DNA from: Candidatus Auribacterota bacterium | Lineage (GTDB): Bacteria; Auribacterota; Tritonobacteria; UBA1439 | NCBI GenBank assembly: GCA_026392035.1 | Contig: JAPLCX010000084.1 | Span: forward strand, 1-43,351 | Reading direction: 5' to 3' | Length of the DNA: 43,351 nt | In this document: in pieces, positions 16,032-23,298 of the stretch | How the letters are laid out: every line of letters starts with the position of its first letter | Position numbering within the stretch: the stretch's first letter is position 1 | Program-made: the position numbers and the translations under genes | Notes under the pieces: generated by a model | What the model saw: only the letters and a program-made list of their open reading frames with translations | What the model was told of the DNA's origin: nothing | Database searches by the model: none

Positions 16032-17924
16032 CTACCGGATGGTTTCGCCTGAGAGGCGCTGATTAAGTTCTTGAAGTTTTTTCACCGCAGGCGCAAGGTC
16101 TGGATAAGTTCGTAAAATAGCCGCATACTGTTCAGCTGCTTCTTCCAGCCTCCCCTGCCGCTTGAGCACCCTGGCGAGGAGCGAACGGGCCTGGAGGGAT
16201 GAAGGATCGAACGAAAGCGCCTCGCGCAGCGTCTGCTCGGCCTTACCCAACTCCGATTCCTGTATGTATGCGGTTGCGAGGTTGAGGCGGACTACTATGT
16301 TATGTGGGGAAAGAGCTAGTGCGGATTTGTATCGTTCCACCGCATCGTCGACTTTCCCCTCTGACATGTCGAGCAGTCCGATTGATTGGAGCACAATTGC
16401 TGAAGACGGGCAGAGCTCGTTCGCCCTCATAAGCTCTTCCCGCGCATCCTGTAGCTTCCCCATGGCGTGATACGCGTTCCCCAGGTTGAGGTGCGCGATG
16501 GCCGAGCGCGGGTTCTGCTCGCGCACCGCGCGGAGGAGCCTGATGCTTTCCTCATAGCGGCCCTGCGCCGCGTAGTGGAGTCCAAGGTTCGTGTTCATCC
16601 TGACGCTGCCGGGGTAACGCGAGAGTGTTTCAGAGTAAAATGTTTGATTATCACGCCAGTATTCGTTGTGCGCGTAGCCGAGTATCCCGAAAATGGCGAG
16701 CACGGCAACAGCGCCGGCGGCGATCGCCGTGCGGTATTTCGCGGCGCGCTCCGCTATCATGGCAAAAGCGAGGGCGGCGGCGGCCGAGAGGCCGGCCATG
16801 GGAAGATAGAGAAACTGTTCACCGAGGAAGAGCTGGCTCCCTGCAAACGCGGGATAGAGCGGAACAATGTTGCTCGCGGGAAGGAGGGCCGCAAGCGCAA
16901 AAAATATGGGATAGGCGAGAAGATCCCTCCGGCGGACCGCGCGGGCGGCGATGAGCAGCAAAAGAATGACCACGGCCGGAGAGAGCAGGGCTCTGATATC
17001 AATGCTACGGGGTATGTCGAGAAAGCGCTCCATGTGGAGGCCGACCGGGAAGAAGAACAGCCTCGCGTAGATGAGGAGGCTCTCTGCAACAGCGCACAGA
17101 TTATGCGCGGAGATGGCCCCCGTCGCCGCTACCCAGACTCCAACTGAGAGGCGGAGCAGGTGACGGGTTATGAGGTAGGCCGCAAGGACCAATATCGAAG
17201 TGAGTAGTGCCTGCATGCTCCGCCGGGAGAATGCTCCGGAGGCCATCCCCCCGAGCATACAAAACACGAGAGGGGCGGCGAGGGCGGCCTCCTTCGCCAT
17301 CAGTGAGAGAAACAGCGATACGCCTAGGCCCATGATATTTGCAGCGCTGCCTCTTGCGAACGCAATATGGCGGAGGTAGAAGATGCATGACAGGAGAAAG
17401 AATGCGGAGGCGAGCAGGTCGGTTCTGTCGGATATGTAGGCAGCGGCAGTCGTCTGCAGGGGATGAAGGGCGAAAACGAGGGAGGCGTACAAGGCGATTT
17501 TCCGCGTTGCCGGGATGGCCCGCCACAGGAGAAGAACAAGCGCGGCGTTCAGTGAATGGATGAGAAAATTGGAGAGGTGAAATCCGAAGGTATTATTCCT
17601 CCAGAAGGCGTAGTCGAGCGCGAAAGAGAAGAGGGCCAGCGGGCGCCAGTACGGAGCTGAACTCTCCTCGGGCGCCTGGGGGAAAAAAGGGGTGGTAAAT
17701 AGTGTCGCTATATGTGCTGAACTGTGTATTCTGTAGTTGTTTTCTATCAGAAAATAATCATCCCAAACGAAGCCATTGTCAAACGTGTTCGAGTAGACTA
17801 TGAACAGGAGAGCGATCAGGAGCAGAATCTGTTTGAGCACGGTCCCCTCATAACCAACCCCGTATGAACCACGCATCTTTGCTGTGTTCATTCCCCTGGG
17901 GATAATGTAGCATAGAGGCAACAA
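16032..17924 (-). CDS. Multi-membrane TPR protein resembling TMTC / GT-C glycosyltransferases
   Basis: The frame encodes up to 630 residues. The N-terminal 420 or so hold about ten membrane helices, with GT-C/TMTC-like features: an acidic FVWDDYFLIENN motif in the first loop, HLSNFLIHSLNAALV, FALHPLQTTAAAYISDRTDLL and GEQFLYLPMAGLSA. The C-terminal 200 residues are about five TPRs, for example AIAHLNLGNAYHAMGKLQDA. TMTC relatives transfer mannose to proteins, and bacterial homologues are mostly uncharacterised. The start is unclear: GTG at 17840 is preceded by GAGGGG and begins just before the first membrane helix, so the true product may be about 602 residues. It converges on the pilin gene with a shared terminator, and divergently faces another membrane protein 72 bases away. 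Confidence 0.75.
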   Translation of the reverse strand: MLPLCYIIPRGMNTAKMRGSYGVGYEGTVLKQILLLIALLFIVYSNTFDNGFVWDDYFLIENNYRIHSSAHIATLFTTPFFPQAPEESSAPYWRPLALFSFALDYAFWRNNTFGFHLSNFLIHSLNAALVLLLWRAIPATRKIALYASLVFALHPLQTTAAAYISDRTDLLASAFFLLSCIFYLRHIAFARGSAANIMGLGVSLFLSLMAKEAALAAPLVFCMLGGMASGAFSRRSMQALLTSILVLAAYLITRHLLRLSVGVWVAATGAISAHNLCAVAESLLIYARLFFFPVGLHMERFLDIPRSIDIRALLSPAVVILLLLIAARAVRRRDLLAYPIFFALAALLPASNIVPLYPAFAGSQLFLGEQFLYLPMAGLSAAAALAFAMIAERAAKYRTAIAAGAVAVLAIFGILGYAHNEYWRDNQTFYSETLSRYPGSVRMNTNLGLHYAAQGRYEESIRLLRAVREQNPRSAIAHLNLGNAYHAMGKLQDAREELMRANELCPSSAIVLQSIGLLDMSEGKVDDAVERYKSALALSPHNIVVRLNLATAYIQESELGKAEQTLREALSFDPSSLQARSLLARVLKRQGRLEEAAEQYAAILRTYPDLAPAVKKLQELNQRLSGETIR

Positions 17925-17996
17925 CGTGAGAACAATTTATTGGGCTGCCATCATCGCCTGCGAGCTCATCCGTGAGATTCAGGTGCGTCTGATACT

Positions 17997-19502
17997 ATGT
18001 CAGGAATTCGACTGTCCCGTGACTTCTTATTTCTCACCCTCGCGTCATCCTTCGCGATTTTCTGCCTGACCAACAACGTGTCTGATCCGGACCTCTGGGG
18101 CCATATTCGGTTCGGGTCCGACATCATTGAGAAGGGGCAGATCCCCAGGTCCGACACTTACTCGTACACCGCGTATGGGAAGCCCTGGATAAACCATGAG
18201 TGGGCCGCGGAGGTGATTTTCGCCTGCCTGTTCAAACACCTCGGGAGCCGCGGGATCATCGCGCTGCGCCTCATCAGCCTGATCATCCTCGGCGTGCTGA
18301 TACGCCACCTGCAAAAAGGCATCTTATGCGGTGTGGAATGGCAGACGATCATCGCGTGGCTGGTGATTTCCACCATATCGTATGGCCTCTGTTTCCGCCC
18401 CCAGCTTTTCAGTTACTTCTTTTTCACGCTGCTGGTATTGCTCCTCCTCAGGAAGCCGAGAGGGTACAAGGCGCTCACCGTCGCCATCTTCCTCATCTGG
18501 GCAAATACCCACGGAGGATTTCTCATAGGGCTCGGCGCACTCGCCCTGTATTCACTTTTCGCATGTGCGGGCGCCCTGTCAAAGAGGCTCCCCCGCGAGG
18601 CAGCCCGCACTCTTCTGTTTTTCGCCGCGGCCCTGGCGGTGACGTTGATCAATCCGTACGGAATCGGCCTCTGGTCATTCCTGTACTCGTCTGTTTCAAC
18701 GGGCAGGCACTACCTGCTCGAATGGGCTTCGGTACCCGCGGGCGGGCTCTCCTTTACGGATTTTAAGGCACTGGGCGCCATTGTTGTCCTCAGCGCGATC
18801 ATGTCACGGAAGCCGTGGAATGGCTGGTTGTTGAGCCTGACGCTTGTGTGCGCCCTCGCCTCACTCAGACATAATCGGCATATGCCGTTCTTTGCGATCG
18901 CCGCGGCCTTCTTTCTCCCTGAGCACCTTGACGGGATGATGGCACGGCTCCGAAATCCATTCGGTGAATTTACGCAGAGAGAACACCATCCCCTTGCCCC
19001 CCTGTACATTGGCATCTCCCTGTGCATCCTCGCGGCAATCCCGGCCTATAGGGGCCGTTCCGCGTACTCACTACGTGTCCCCGCTGATCAGTACCCGGTC
19101 GCCGCGGTGCGCTGGATGAAGGAACACCAGCTGCGCGGAAACTGCGCGGTGTTTTTTAACTGGGGAGAGTATCTCATCTGGCACCTCCGCGACACACTGA
19201 AGGTCTCCATCGATGGCCGGTACGAGACGGTCTATCCGGAGGAGGTCATTGACGATAACTTTGGATGTTTCTTCGCCAGGCCAGGGTGGCGCAATCTCAT
19301 TGACCGCTATCCGACGGAGATGATTCTCGTCCATCCCCTGAACCCGGTCACGCCGTTCCTTGAGGGGCTATCAGAATGGGCGTTGGTTTTTAAGTCTGAG
19401 ACCGCATCACTTTTTGTAAAAAAACAAAAATTCCCCTCGCTCGCCTCACAGCGGCCGGTCATCGCGCACGCGTCGGACTCAGAGGCGACCGCGTTCCCCT
19501 GA
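17997..19502 (+). CDS. Multi-membrane protein, probable GT-C-type glycosyltransferase
   Basis: The 501-residue protein has about ten membrane helices followed by a soluble C-terminal domain of about 120 residues. The first periplasmic loop carries DPDLWGHIRFGSDIIEKG and the segment SDTYSYTAYGKPWINHEWAAE, a pattern I know from bacterial membrane proteins annotated as hypothetical or glycosyltransferase-like. The tail has FNWGEYLIWHL and SIDGRYETVYP. Acidic residues in the first loop resemble those of GT-C enzymes, but no definite catalytic motif can be claimed. It is divergent from the TMTC-like gene and the third large membrane protein around the pilin. Function unknown; role in glycan transfer is inference. 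Confidence 0.6.
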   Translation: MSGIRLSRDFLFLTLASSFAIFCLTNNVSDPDLWGHIRFGSDIIEKGQIPRSDTYSYTAYGKPWINHEWAAEVIFACLFKHLGSRGIIALRLISLIILGVLIRHLQKGILCGVEWQTIIAWLVISTISYGLCFRPQLFSYFFFTLLVLLLLRKPRGYKALTVAIFLIWANTHGGFLIGLGALALYSLFACAGALSKRLPREAARTLLFFAAALAVTLINPYGIGLWSFLYSSVSTGRHYLLEWASVPAGGLSFTDFKALGAIVVLSAIMSRKPWNGWLLSLTLVCALASLRHNRHMPFFAIAAAFFLPEHLDGMMARLRNPFGEFTQREHHPLAPLYIGISLCILAAIPAYRGRSAYSLRVPADQYPVAAVRWMKEHQLRGNCAVFFNWGEYLIWHLRDTLKVSIDGRYETVYPEEVIDDNFGCFFARPGWRNLIDRYPTEMILVHPLNPVTPFLEGLSEWALVFKSETASLFVKKQKFPSLASQRPVIAHASDSEATAFP

Positions 19503-19550
19503 TCATGGCGTGTGCGTCTTTTCTGCAGTGTGCTGCCAATGTCCCTTTCT

Positions 19551-19573
19551 CTTCTGAGGTAATGCCTCAGAAG
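19551..19573. repeat. Perfect hairpin after the 17997-19502 gene
   Basis: CTTCTGAGG, a TAATG loop and CCTCAGAAG form a 9-bp perfect hairpin with no T-run, so it is not an obvious terminator. The words TAATGCCTCAG recur at about 19919-19931 in another palindrome (ACTGAGGCCTCAC with GCCTCAGT, 19894-19932). Confidence 0.55.
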
Positions 19574-19760
19574 GTGTGAAAAAATCAGCATTAAGGTTGT
19601 CATTGCGAGGACGCCGAGTCCCGCTAAGCAGGACGAGGCGGACGTGGCAATCTCAACTCTATTGGAGACAACAGATTGCTTCTCCCGCTTAGCGGGATCG
19701 CAATGACAATTTCTCATATCAGTGTACACGCGCTGAAAATACGAATTTTTCACACCTTCT
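19569..19760. mobile_element. MITE-like element with 15-bp terminal inverted repeats
   Basis: AGAAGGTGTGAAAAA (19569-19583) and TTTTTCACACCTTCT (19746-19760) are perfect terminal inverted repeats around 192 bases with no transposase. Nested inside is a palindrome starting TTGTCATTGCGA (19597-19608) and ending TCGCAATGACAA (19698-19709), with an inner TCCCGCTTAGCGGGA hairpin. The same GTCATTGCGA palindrome sits in another small TIR element at 43033-43215. A long minus-strand frame through it is a translation artefact of the repeat. No clear target duplication could be identified. Confidence 0.65.
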
Positions 19761-19803
19761 CAGTTACGTGGGGGCAGCGGATCCATGCAGATAGTGTTCT
19801 TTC

Positions 19804-19873
19804 ATCCACGGATTAACACGGATTCAAAAGCTCCTGAGATTCCTTTCAATAAAATCCGTGTTAATCCGTGGAT
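19804..19873. repeat. 21-bp perfect inverted repeat of the CACGGATTAACACGG family
   Basis: The arm at 19804-19824 (ATCCACGGATTAACACGG...) is exactly complementary to 19853-19873 over 21 bases with a 28-base loop. Such a structure could extrude a cruciform or form an RNA hairpin. It is followed by AGAATTGTTTTT-like sequence (GATTGTTTTTATAAG) but is too large to call a normal terminator. Related words occur at about 36556-36599 and 37219-37245. Confidence 0.8.
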
Positions 19874-19893
19874 TGTTTTTATAAGCACCTCCC

Positions 19894-20186
19894 ATAACTG
19901 AGGCCTCACTTTCGAAAGTAATGCCTCAGTGGAGCACTGGGGCGTTTTCAATCCCCCATTCCACCCTTTGAAAAGGGGGGGTTAGGTTCTTACATCATAA
20001 CTTCTTCTCATTTTGCGTAGAAGTTTGGGATTTTGGATTTGGGATTTGGTTGCGGCCGTAGGCCGCCCTAGGGGGGATTTATCAGTGCTTCACTGAGCGG
20101 TTACGCGTCAAAGGGCAATTCCTTTGACAGCTTCACGCCGCTCAAGTAAACTTGATAGCTGAATTCTAAGGTGGGGCTCACGGTGA
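19894..20186. repeat. Further palindromes and GGGATTT runs before pilM
   Basis: No gene is seen. The region holds an ACTGAGGC/GCCTCAGT palindrome, a CAATCCCCCATTCC / CCTAGGGGGGATT pair (about 19948 and 20068), a run TTTGGGATTTTGGATTTGGG (about 20022-20047) and a GCGGCCGTAGGCCGC hairpin. Two hairpins lie in the presumed pilM leader: GTCAAAGG/CCTTTGAC at 20107-20128 and CAAGT/ACTTG near 20144. A regulatory role for these is possible but not shown. Confidence 0.6.
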
Positions 20187-20237
20187 GTGTCCATAATAGC
20201 CTGGTGGAGCACCCGATCTGATCGAGGGCAGGGGAGC

Positions 20238-21422
20238 ATGCCGTTATTATTTTTTACGAGGAAGAGCCGCGTGATCAAGCGCGCGGTGGGGCTGGATATA
20301 GGTTCCCATTCCATCAAGATGGTTGCGATGAGCGGCATGCCTGGCGCGCTCGCGCTCACCGACTGCGCTGTTTCCGCGATGGAGGTGGTGTCGGAGAATC
20401 CGCTGCCGATCGCCACGGTCACGCGGGCGATCGCGGATACCGTCGGGCGGAGCGGCCTCGATCTTGCCGACCTGCGCGTCTCTGTCTCGGGGAAGGGGAC
20501 CATCGTGAGACACTCAGAAATGCCCCGCATGAGTCCCCATGACCTGAAGTCGAGCATCAGGTACGAAGCAGAGATGCTCCTCCCGTTCAGCCTGGATGAT
20601 TGCATTTTCGATTGTCAGATCCTGGATCCGGATAACAAGAGCAGTGCCAGGATGAAGGTAGTCCTTGCCGCTGCGAGAAAGGCCGTTGTTCAAGAACGAT
20701 TGGATCTGGTCAACGGCATCCGACTTGTTCCGAGAATCATCAGTATCGATTCAATCGCACTGGCGAACGCGTTTGAGTCTGCGATGGCAAGCGGCACCCC
20801 CGGGCCAGCTCCCCGCGGCGAGCTTCCCTCGGCTCCGCTCGGCTCCGCCCTTCGGCGAGATCAGGACAATGCTCACGGGCTGAGACGGGACTCAGCCCCT
20901 GGGCAGGCTCCGCCTGGTTCAGCTCAGGGAACGGCTGAACGGGGCTCTGATGAGACCGTCCTGGTTGTGCACGTGGGGGCATGCCGCACGATACTCAATG
21001 TCATGTCGACAGCGGGTCTGGAATTCACGAGAGATATAGAGGTGGGAGGGAACAACGCAACCCTCGCCATTGCGCGGGGGCTTGGGATAGAGTTTCAGGA
21101 GGCCGAGCGTCGAAAACAGGCAGGAGACGCCGCGGCGAGGGAGTTCATCCCCTCCATGGTGATGGTCCTCTCGCGCGAGCTGCGCTCAACCTGCAGCTAC
21201 ATATCCTCAAAAATGAACAAGAATGTTGGTAAGATCTATCTCAGTGGCGGAGGCGCGCTCTGCCAGGGAATCAGGGAGACGCTCGCGTCAGAGCTGGGTA
21301 TCGAGGTTTCGTTTTGGAATCCGCTTCGGGGGATCTTACCCGGCGCGGAAACGACATCGGGGGAGCCGGGAAGCAAGGAGGCGGTTTTGGCGGTAGCCGC
21401 TGGACTTGCACTGGCGGACTGA
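20238..21422 (+). CDS. pilM: Type IV pilus assembly ATPase-fold protein PilM
   Basis: PilM is an actin/FtsA-like cytoplasmic protein that binds the PilN N-terminus at the inner membrane. The ATG at 20238 gives 394 residues and the typical opening MPLLFFTRKSR followed by AVGLDIGSHSIKMV, the phosphate-1 motif; the frame is open to 20187. Other family marks are FEGG-like IEVGGNNAT, SRELRSTCSYI and YLSGGGALCQGI near the end. Residues about 185-239 form a Pro/Ala/Arg-rich stretch with no place in the fold, encoded by hairpin-rich DNA that matches an intergenic repeat (see separate entry). Without it the length would be near 340, the family norm. It starts the pilMNOPQ cluster. Confidence 0.92.
   Translation: MPLLFFTRKSRVIKRAVGLDIGSHSIKMVAMSGMPGALALTDCAVSAMEVVSENPLPIATVTRAIADTVGRSGLDLADLRVSVSGKGTIVRHSEMPRMSPHDLKSSIRYEAEMLLPFSLDDCIFDCQILDPDNKSSARMKVVLAAARKAVVQERLDLVNGIRLVPRIISIDSIALANAFESAMASGTPGPAPRGELPSAPLGSALRRDQDNAHGLRRDSAPGQAPPGSAQGTAERGSDETVLVVHVGACRTILNVMSTAGLEFTRDIEVGGNNATLAIARGLGIEFQEAERRKQAGDAAAREFIPSMVMVLSRELRSTCSYISSKMNKNVGKIYLSGGGALCQGIRETLASELGIEVSFWNPLRGILPGAETTSGEPGSKEAVLAVAAGLALAD
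20790..20954. repeat. In-frame repeat-derived insert inside pilM
   Basis: This stretch codes for low-complexity residues in PilM and keeps the frame. It contains CTTCCCTCGGCTCCGCTCGG (20823-20842), which matches 32192-32211 in an intergenic region at 19 of 20 bases. It also has three consecutive hairpins: GGGCTGAG/CTCAGCCC (20877-20898), CAGGC/GCCTG (20904-20916) and GTTCAGC/GCTGAAC (20917-20940). Its length of about 165 bases is a multiple of three. Rickettsial palindromic elements are a known precedent for in-frame repeat insertion into genes. Confidence 0.65.
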
Positions 21423-21500
21423 CGCCGCGTGAGCGGGAGAGAAGCAGGAACGGGATTGCACGAGCTGCGTGATCCGTAGCGAAAACCATAAGCCGGGACT

Positions 21501-22070
21501 ATGATACACGTCAACCTTCTTCCGGAAGAGCTCCGCAAAATCGAGAGGGTCCGCAGGGTCAAGGCGGATATCGCCATGCTCAGCGGCGGCGCGATTGCGG
21601 TTGGGGTCCTGATCGCCGTGATTGCCTTCGTCGTCGTAGGGCGCCGCATGAGCCAGCTCGCGCAGGTGAAGGCGCGCCTGAATCAATTGACCGCGCAGCG
21701 CGAAGAGGCAGACGCGCTCCTCAAGAAGAAACTCGAGCTCACGATGGAGCTCGAGATACTGGACGGTTTTACCACGCGCAAGCTTCTCTGGCACCGTCGG
21801 TTGAACGAGGTGAGCGATGCGGTGCCTGAAGATTGTGTCCTCACGAGGTTGAACTACTCCTCGCAGCCTACACCGGCCTTGACCATCAAGGGAGAAGCCG
21901 CCCCGGGGCATGGGAATAAGAGGGTTGTTGAATTCATAGATTCCCTGCACCTGGCGCCCGCATTCCTCAAGGAATTCCCCCGGATCAACTACTCCATAGA
22001 GAGCATCGAGCAGGGGCGCAAGTCTTTCGAAATCACGTGCGCGCGATTGAAGAAGGAGGAGAAGAAGTGA
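21501..22070 (+). CDS. pilN: Type IV pilus alignment protein PilN
   Basis: PilN is a bitopic inner-membrane protein linking PilM in the cytoplasm to PilO in the periplasm. The 189-residue product opens with MIHVNLLPEELRK, the conserved INLLP-type PilM-binding motif, then one membrane helix (about 25-47) and a coiled coil rich in Lys, Glu and Gln (about 50-85). The C-terminal ferredoxin-like part includes RLNEVSDAVPEDCVLTRLNY. Order and spacing after pilM match classical pil loci. A gap of 134 bases separates it from pilO, which shows no gene. Confidence 0.9.
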   Translation: MIHVNLLPEELRKIERVRRVKADIAMLSGGAIAVGVLIAVIAFVVVGRRMSQLAQVKARLNQLTAQREEADALLKKKLELTMELEILDGFTTRKLLWHRRLNEVSDAVPEDCVLTRLNYSSQPTPALTIKGEAAPGHGNKRVVEFIDSLHLAPAFLKEFPRINYSIESIEQGRKSFEITCARLKKEEKK

Positions 22071-22204
22071 TGCGTGGTCGGCAGAGCAGGTACCCGGCCC
22101 GGAGTGTCGGATGTGTGCACGGTGTCGCTGTGGGCGGCCTGGTGCGTATGAGTGGCATCGTGTGCGTTCGAACGGCGGTGTGAATGGAGGTCGTTTCATA
22201 AGCC

Positions 22205-22765
22205 ATGGAGAAAAAAAAGGTCGAGTTCATCGCCGTCATCGGGATCTTCAGCCTTCTGGCCGTGATTGTTCTCTATAACTTCGTGCGGCTGCCGAAATCG
22301 GGCACTGCAGCCAAGAAGAGAGAGGCGCCCGGCAGTTATCGTGCCCAGCTCCTGGAAACCGAGCTGCGGGTAAAGCGGCTCCCCCGGCAGAGGCAGGAGG
22401 TCGCGGATCTGGAGAAAAAGGCGGATGCGTATAGAAACGAAGTCCCGTTCGAGTCGGACAACACATGGCTCTCGCGGCAGATCAACAGCATCGCGAGCGA
22501 GACAGGGGCGCGAGATGTGAGCCAGCGGTATCTCCAGACGGCGCCCCCCAGCCTCAAGCTTGACAAGGAATGGGAGGGGAAGTACGATGAAAAGACATGG
22601 GAGATCCGCATGAGGTGCGGCTATCACGAGCTGGGGCGTTTCCTGAGCAAGCTCGAGGGAGTGAACAGATTCCTGGAGGTAACCGATATAAGCATTGAAG
22701 GGAATGAGCCCGGCGGACAGAAGGTTGTGCTCGTGATCCATTATCTGGTCAGGAAGCCGAGCTGA
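22205..22765 (+). CDS. pilO: Type IV pilus alignment protein PilO
   Basis: The 186-residue protein has one membrane helix near the N-terminus (about 8-27, VIGIFSLLAVIVLYNFV), a coiled-coil segment (ETELRVKRLPRQRQEVADLEKKADAYRNEVPFE in short form) and a C-terminal domain with the PilO-like phrase MRCGYHELGRFLSKLEGVNR. PilO pairs with PilN in the periplasm to form the alignment subcomplex. A GGAGGT lies about 13 bases before the ATG, further than usual. Sequence divergence is normal for PilO; position between pilN and the PilP-like gene makes the assignment firm. Confidence 0.87.
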   Translation: MEKKKVEFIAVIGIFSLLAVIVLYNFVRLPKSGTAAKKREAPGSYRAQLLETELRVKRLPRQRQEVADLEKKADAYRNEVPFESDNTWLSRQINSIASETGARDVSQRYLQTAPPSLKLDKEWEGKYDEKTWEIRMRCGYHELGRFLSKLEGVNRFLEVTDISIEGNEPGGQKVVLVIHYLVRKPS

Positions 22766-22894
22766 CGGAGCGGCGAGGTCCCGAGGAGTTGATTCGTGCC
22801 AGGATGCCTTGGGGAAAGAATGTAAAATTGGGAAACCGGACGATGATGGCCGATGGCGGTCTCGGCCAGAGGTAGCGACGCGGAGAAACAGCTC

Positions 22895-23296
22895 ATGCCG
22901 ATACGGTTCCTTGCGACGCTGGCGATAATCCTCATTGTGCGCGGGGCGTGTGCTGATCAGACGGTCAGTGCGGAAAAAACCTATGACAGCCACGGCAAGC
23001 GGAATCCATTTATTCCGGCTTCACAGGTCTCTTCGCTCGCGGCAGGCGAGGGAGGGGATGTGGACACGAGCGCGCTTGAAACGTGGTTCGGTCAAAATCT
23101 CGGCGGCATCGTCTGGGATATGGAGAATCCTTACGCCCTTATCGGAGATGAGATTGTCGCGGTCGGTGCGGAGGTGAGGGGCTGCGCCATTGTGGAGATA
23201 AAGCCGGAGGGCATCGTTTTTTCGTACGGGAAGAAAAAGGTCGAGGTGCCTCTCAAAGAATACAAAAAGGAAGAGAAGAAAAAAGGAGAAAGGTAA
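22895..23296 (+). CDS. pilP: PilP-like pilus assembly protein
   Basis: From the ATG at 22895 (GGAGA about ten bases before) the product has 133 residues: a signal-type hydrophobic N-terminus (MPIRFLATLAIILIVRGACA), then RNPFIPASQ, a region conserved in PilP/GspC-like proteins, and a small beta domain (GGIVWDMENPYALIGDEIVAVGAEVRG). The tail is very Lys/Glu-rich. A Cys near the signal end (ARGACADQ) could make it a lipoprotein like classical PilP, but the lipobox is imperfect. The frame is open to 22853. It would connect PilNO with the secretin encoded two bases downstream. Confidence 0.75.
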   Translation: MPIRFLATLAIILIVRGACADQTVSAEKTYDSHGKRNPFIPASQVSSLAAGEGGDVDTSALETWFGQNLGGIVWDMENPYALIGDEIVAVGAEVRGCAIVEIKPEGIVFSYGKKKVEVPLKEYKKEEKKKGER

Positions 23297-23298
23297 GG

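Noticed and set aside
19307-19753. Minus-strand 148-codon frame including CHCDPAKREKQSVVSNR
   Set aside because: It reads through the GTCATTGCGA palindrome and into the end of the upstream gene; such peptides are typical translations of this repeat.
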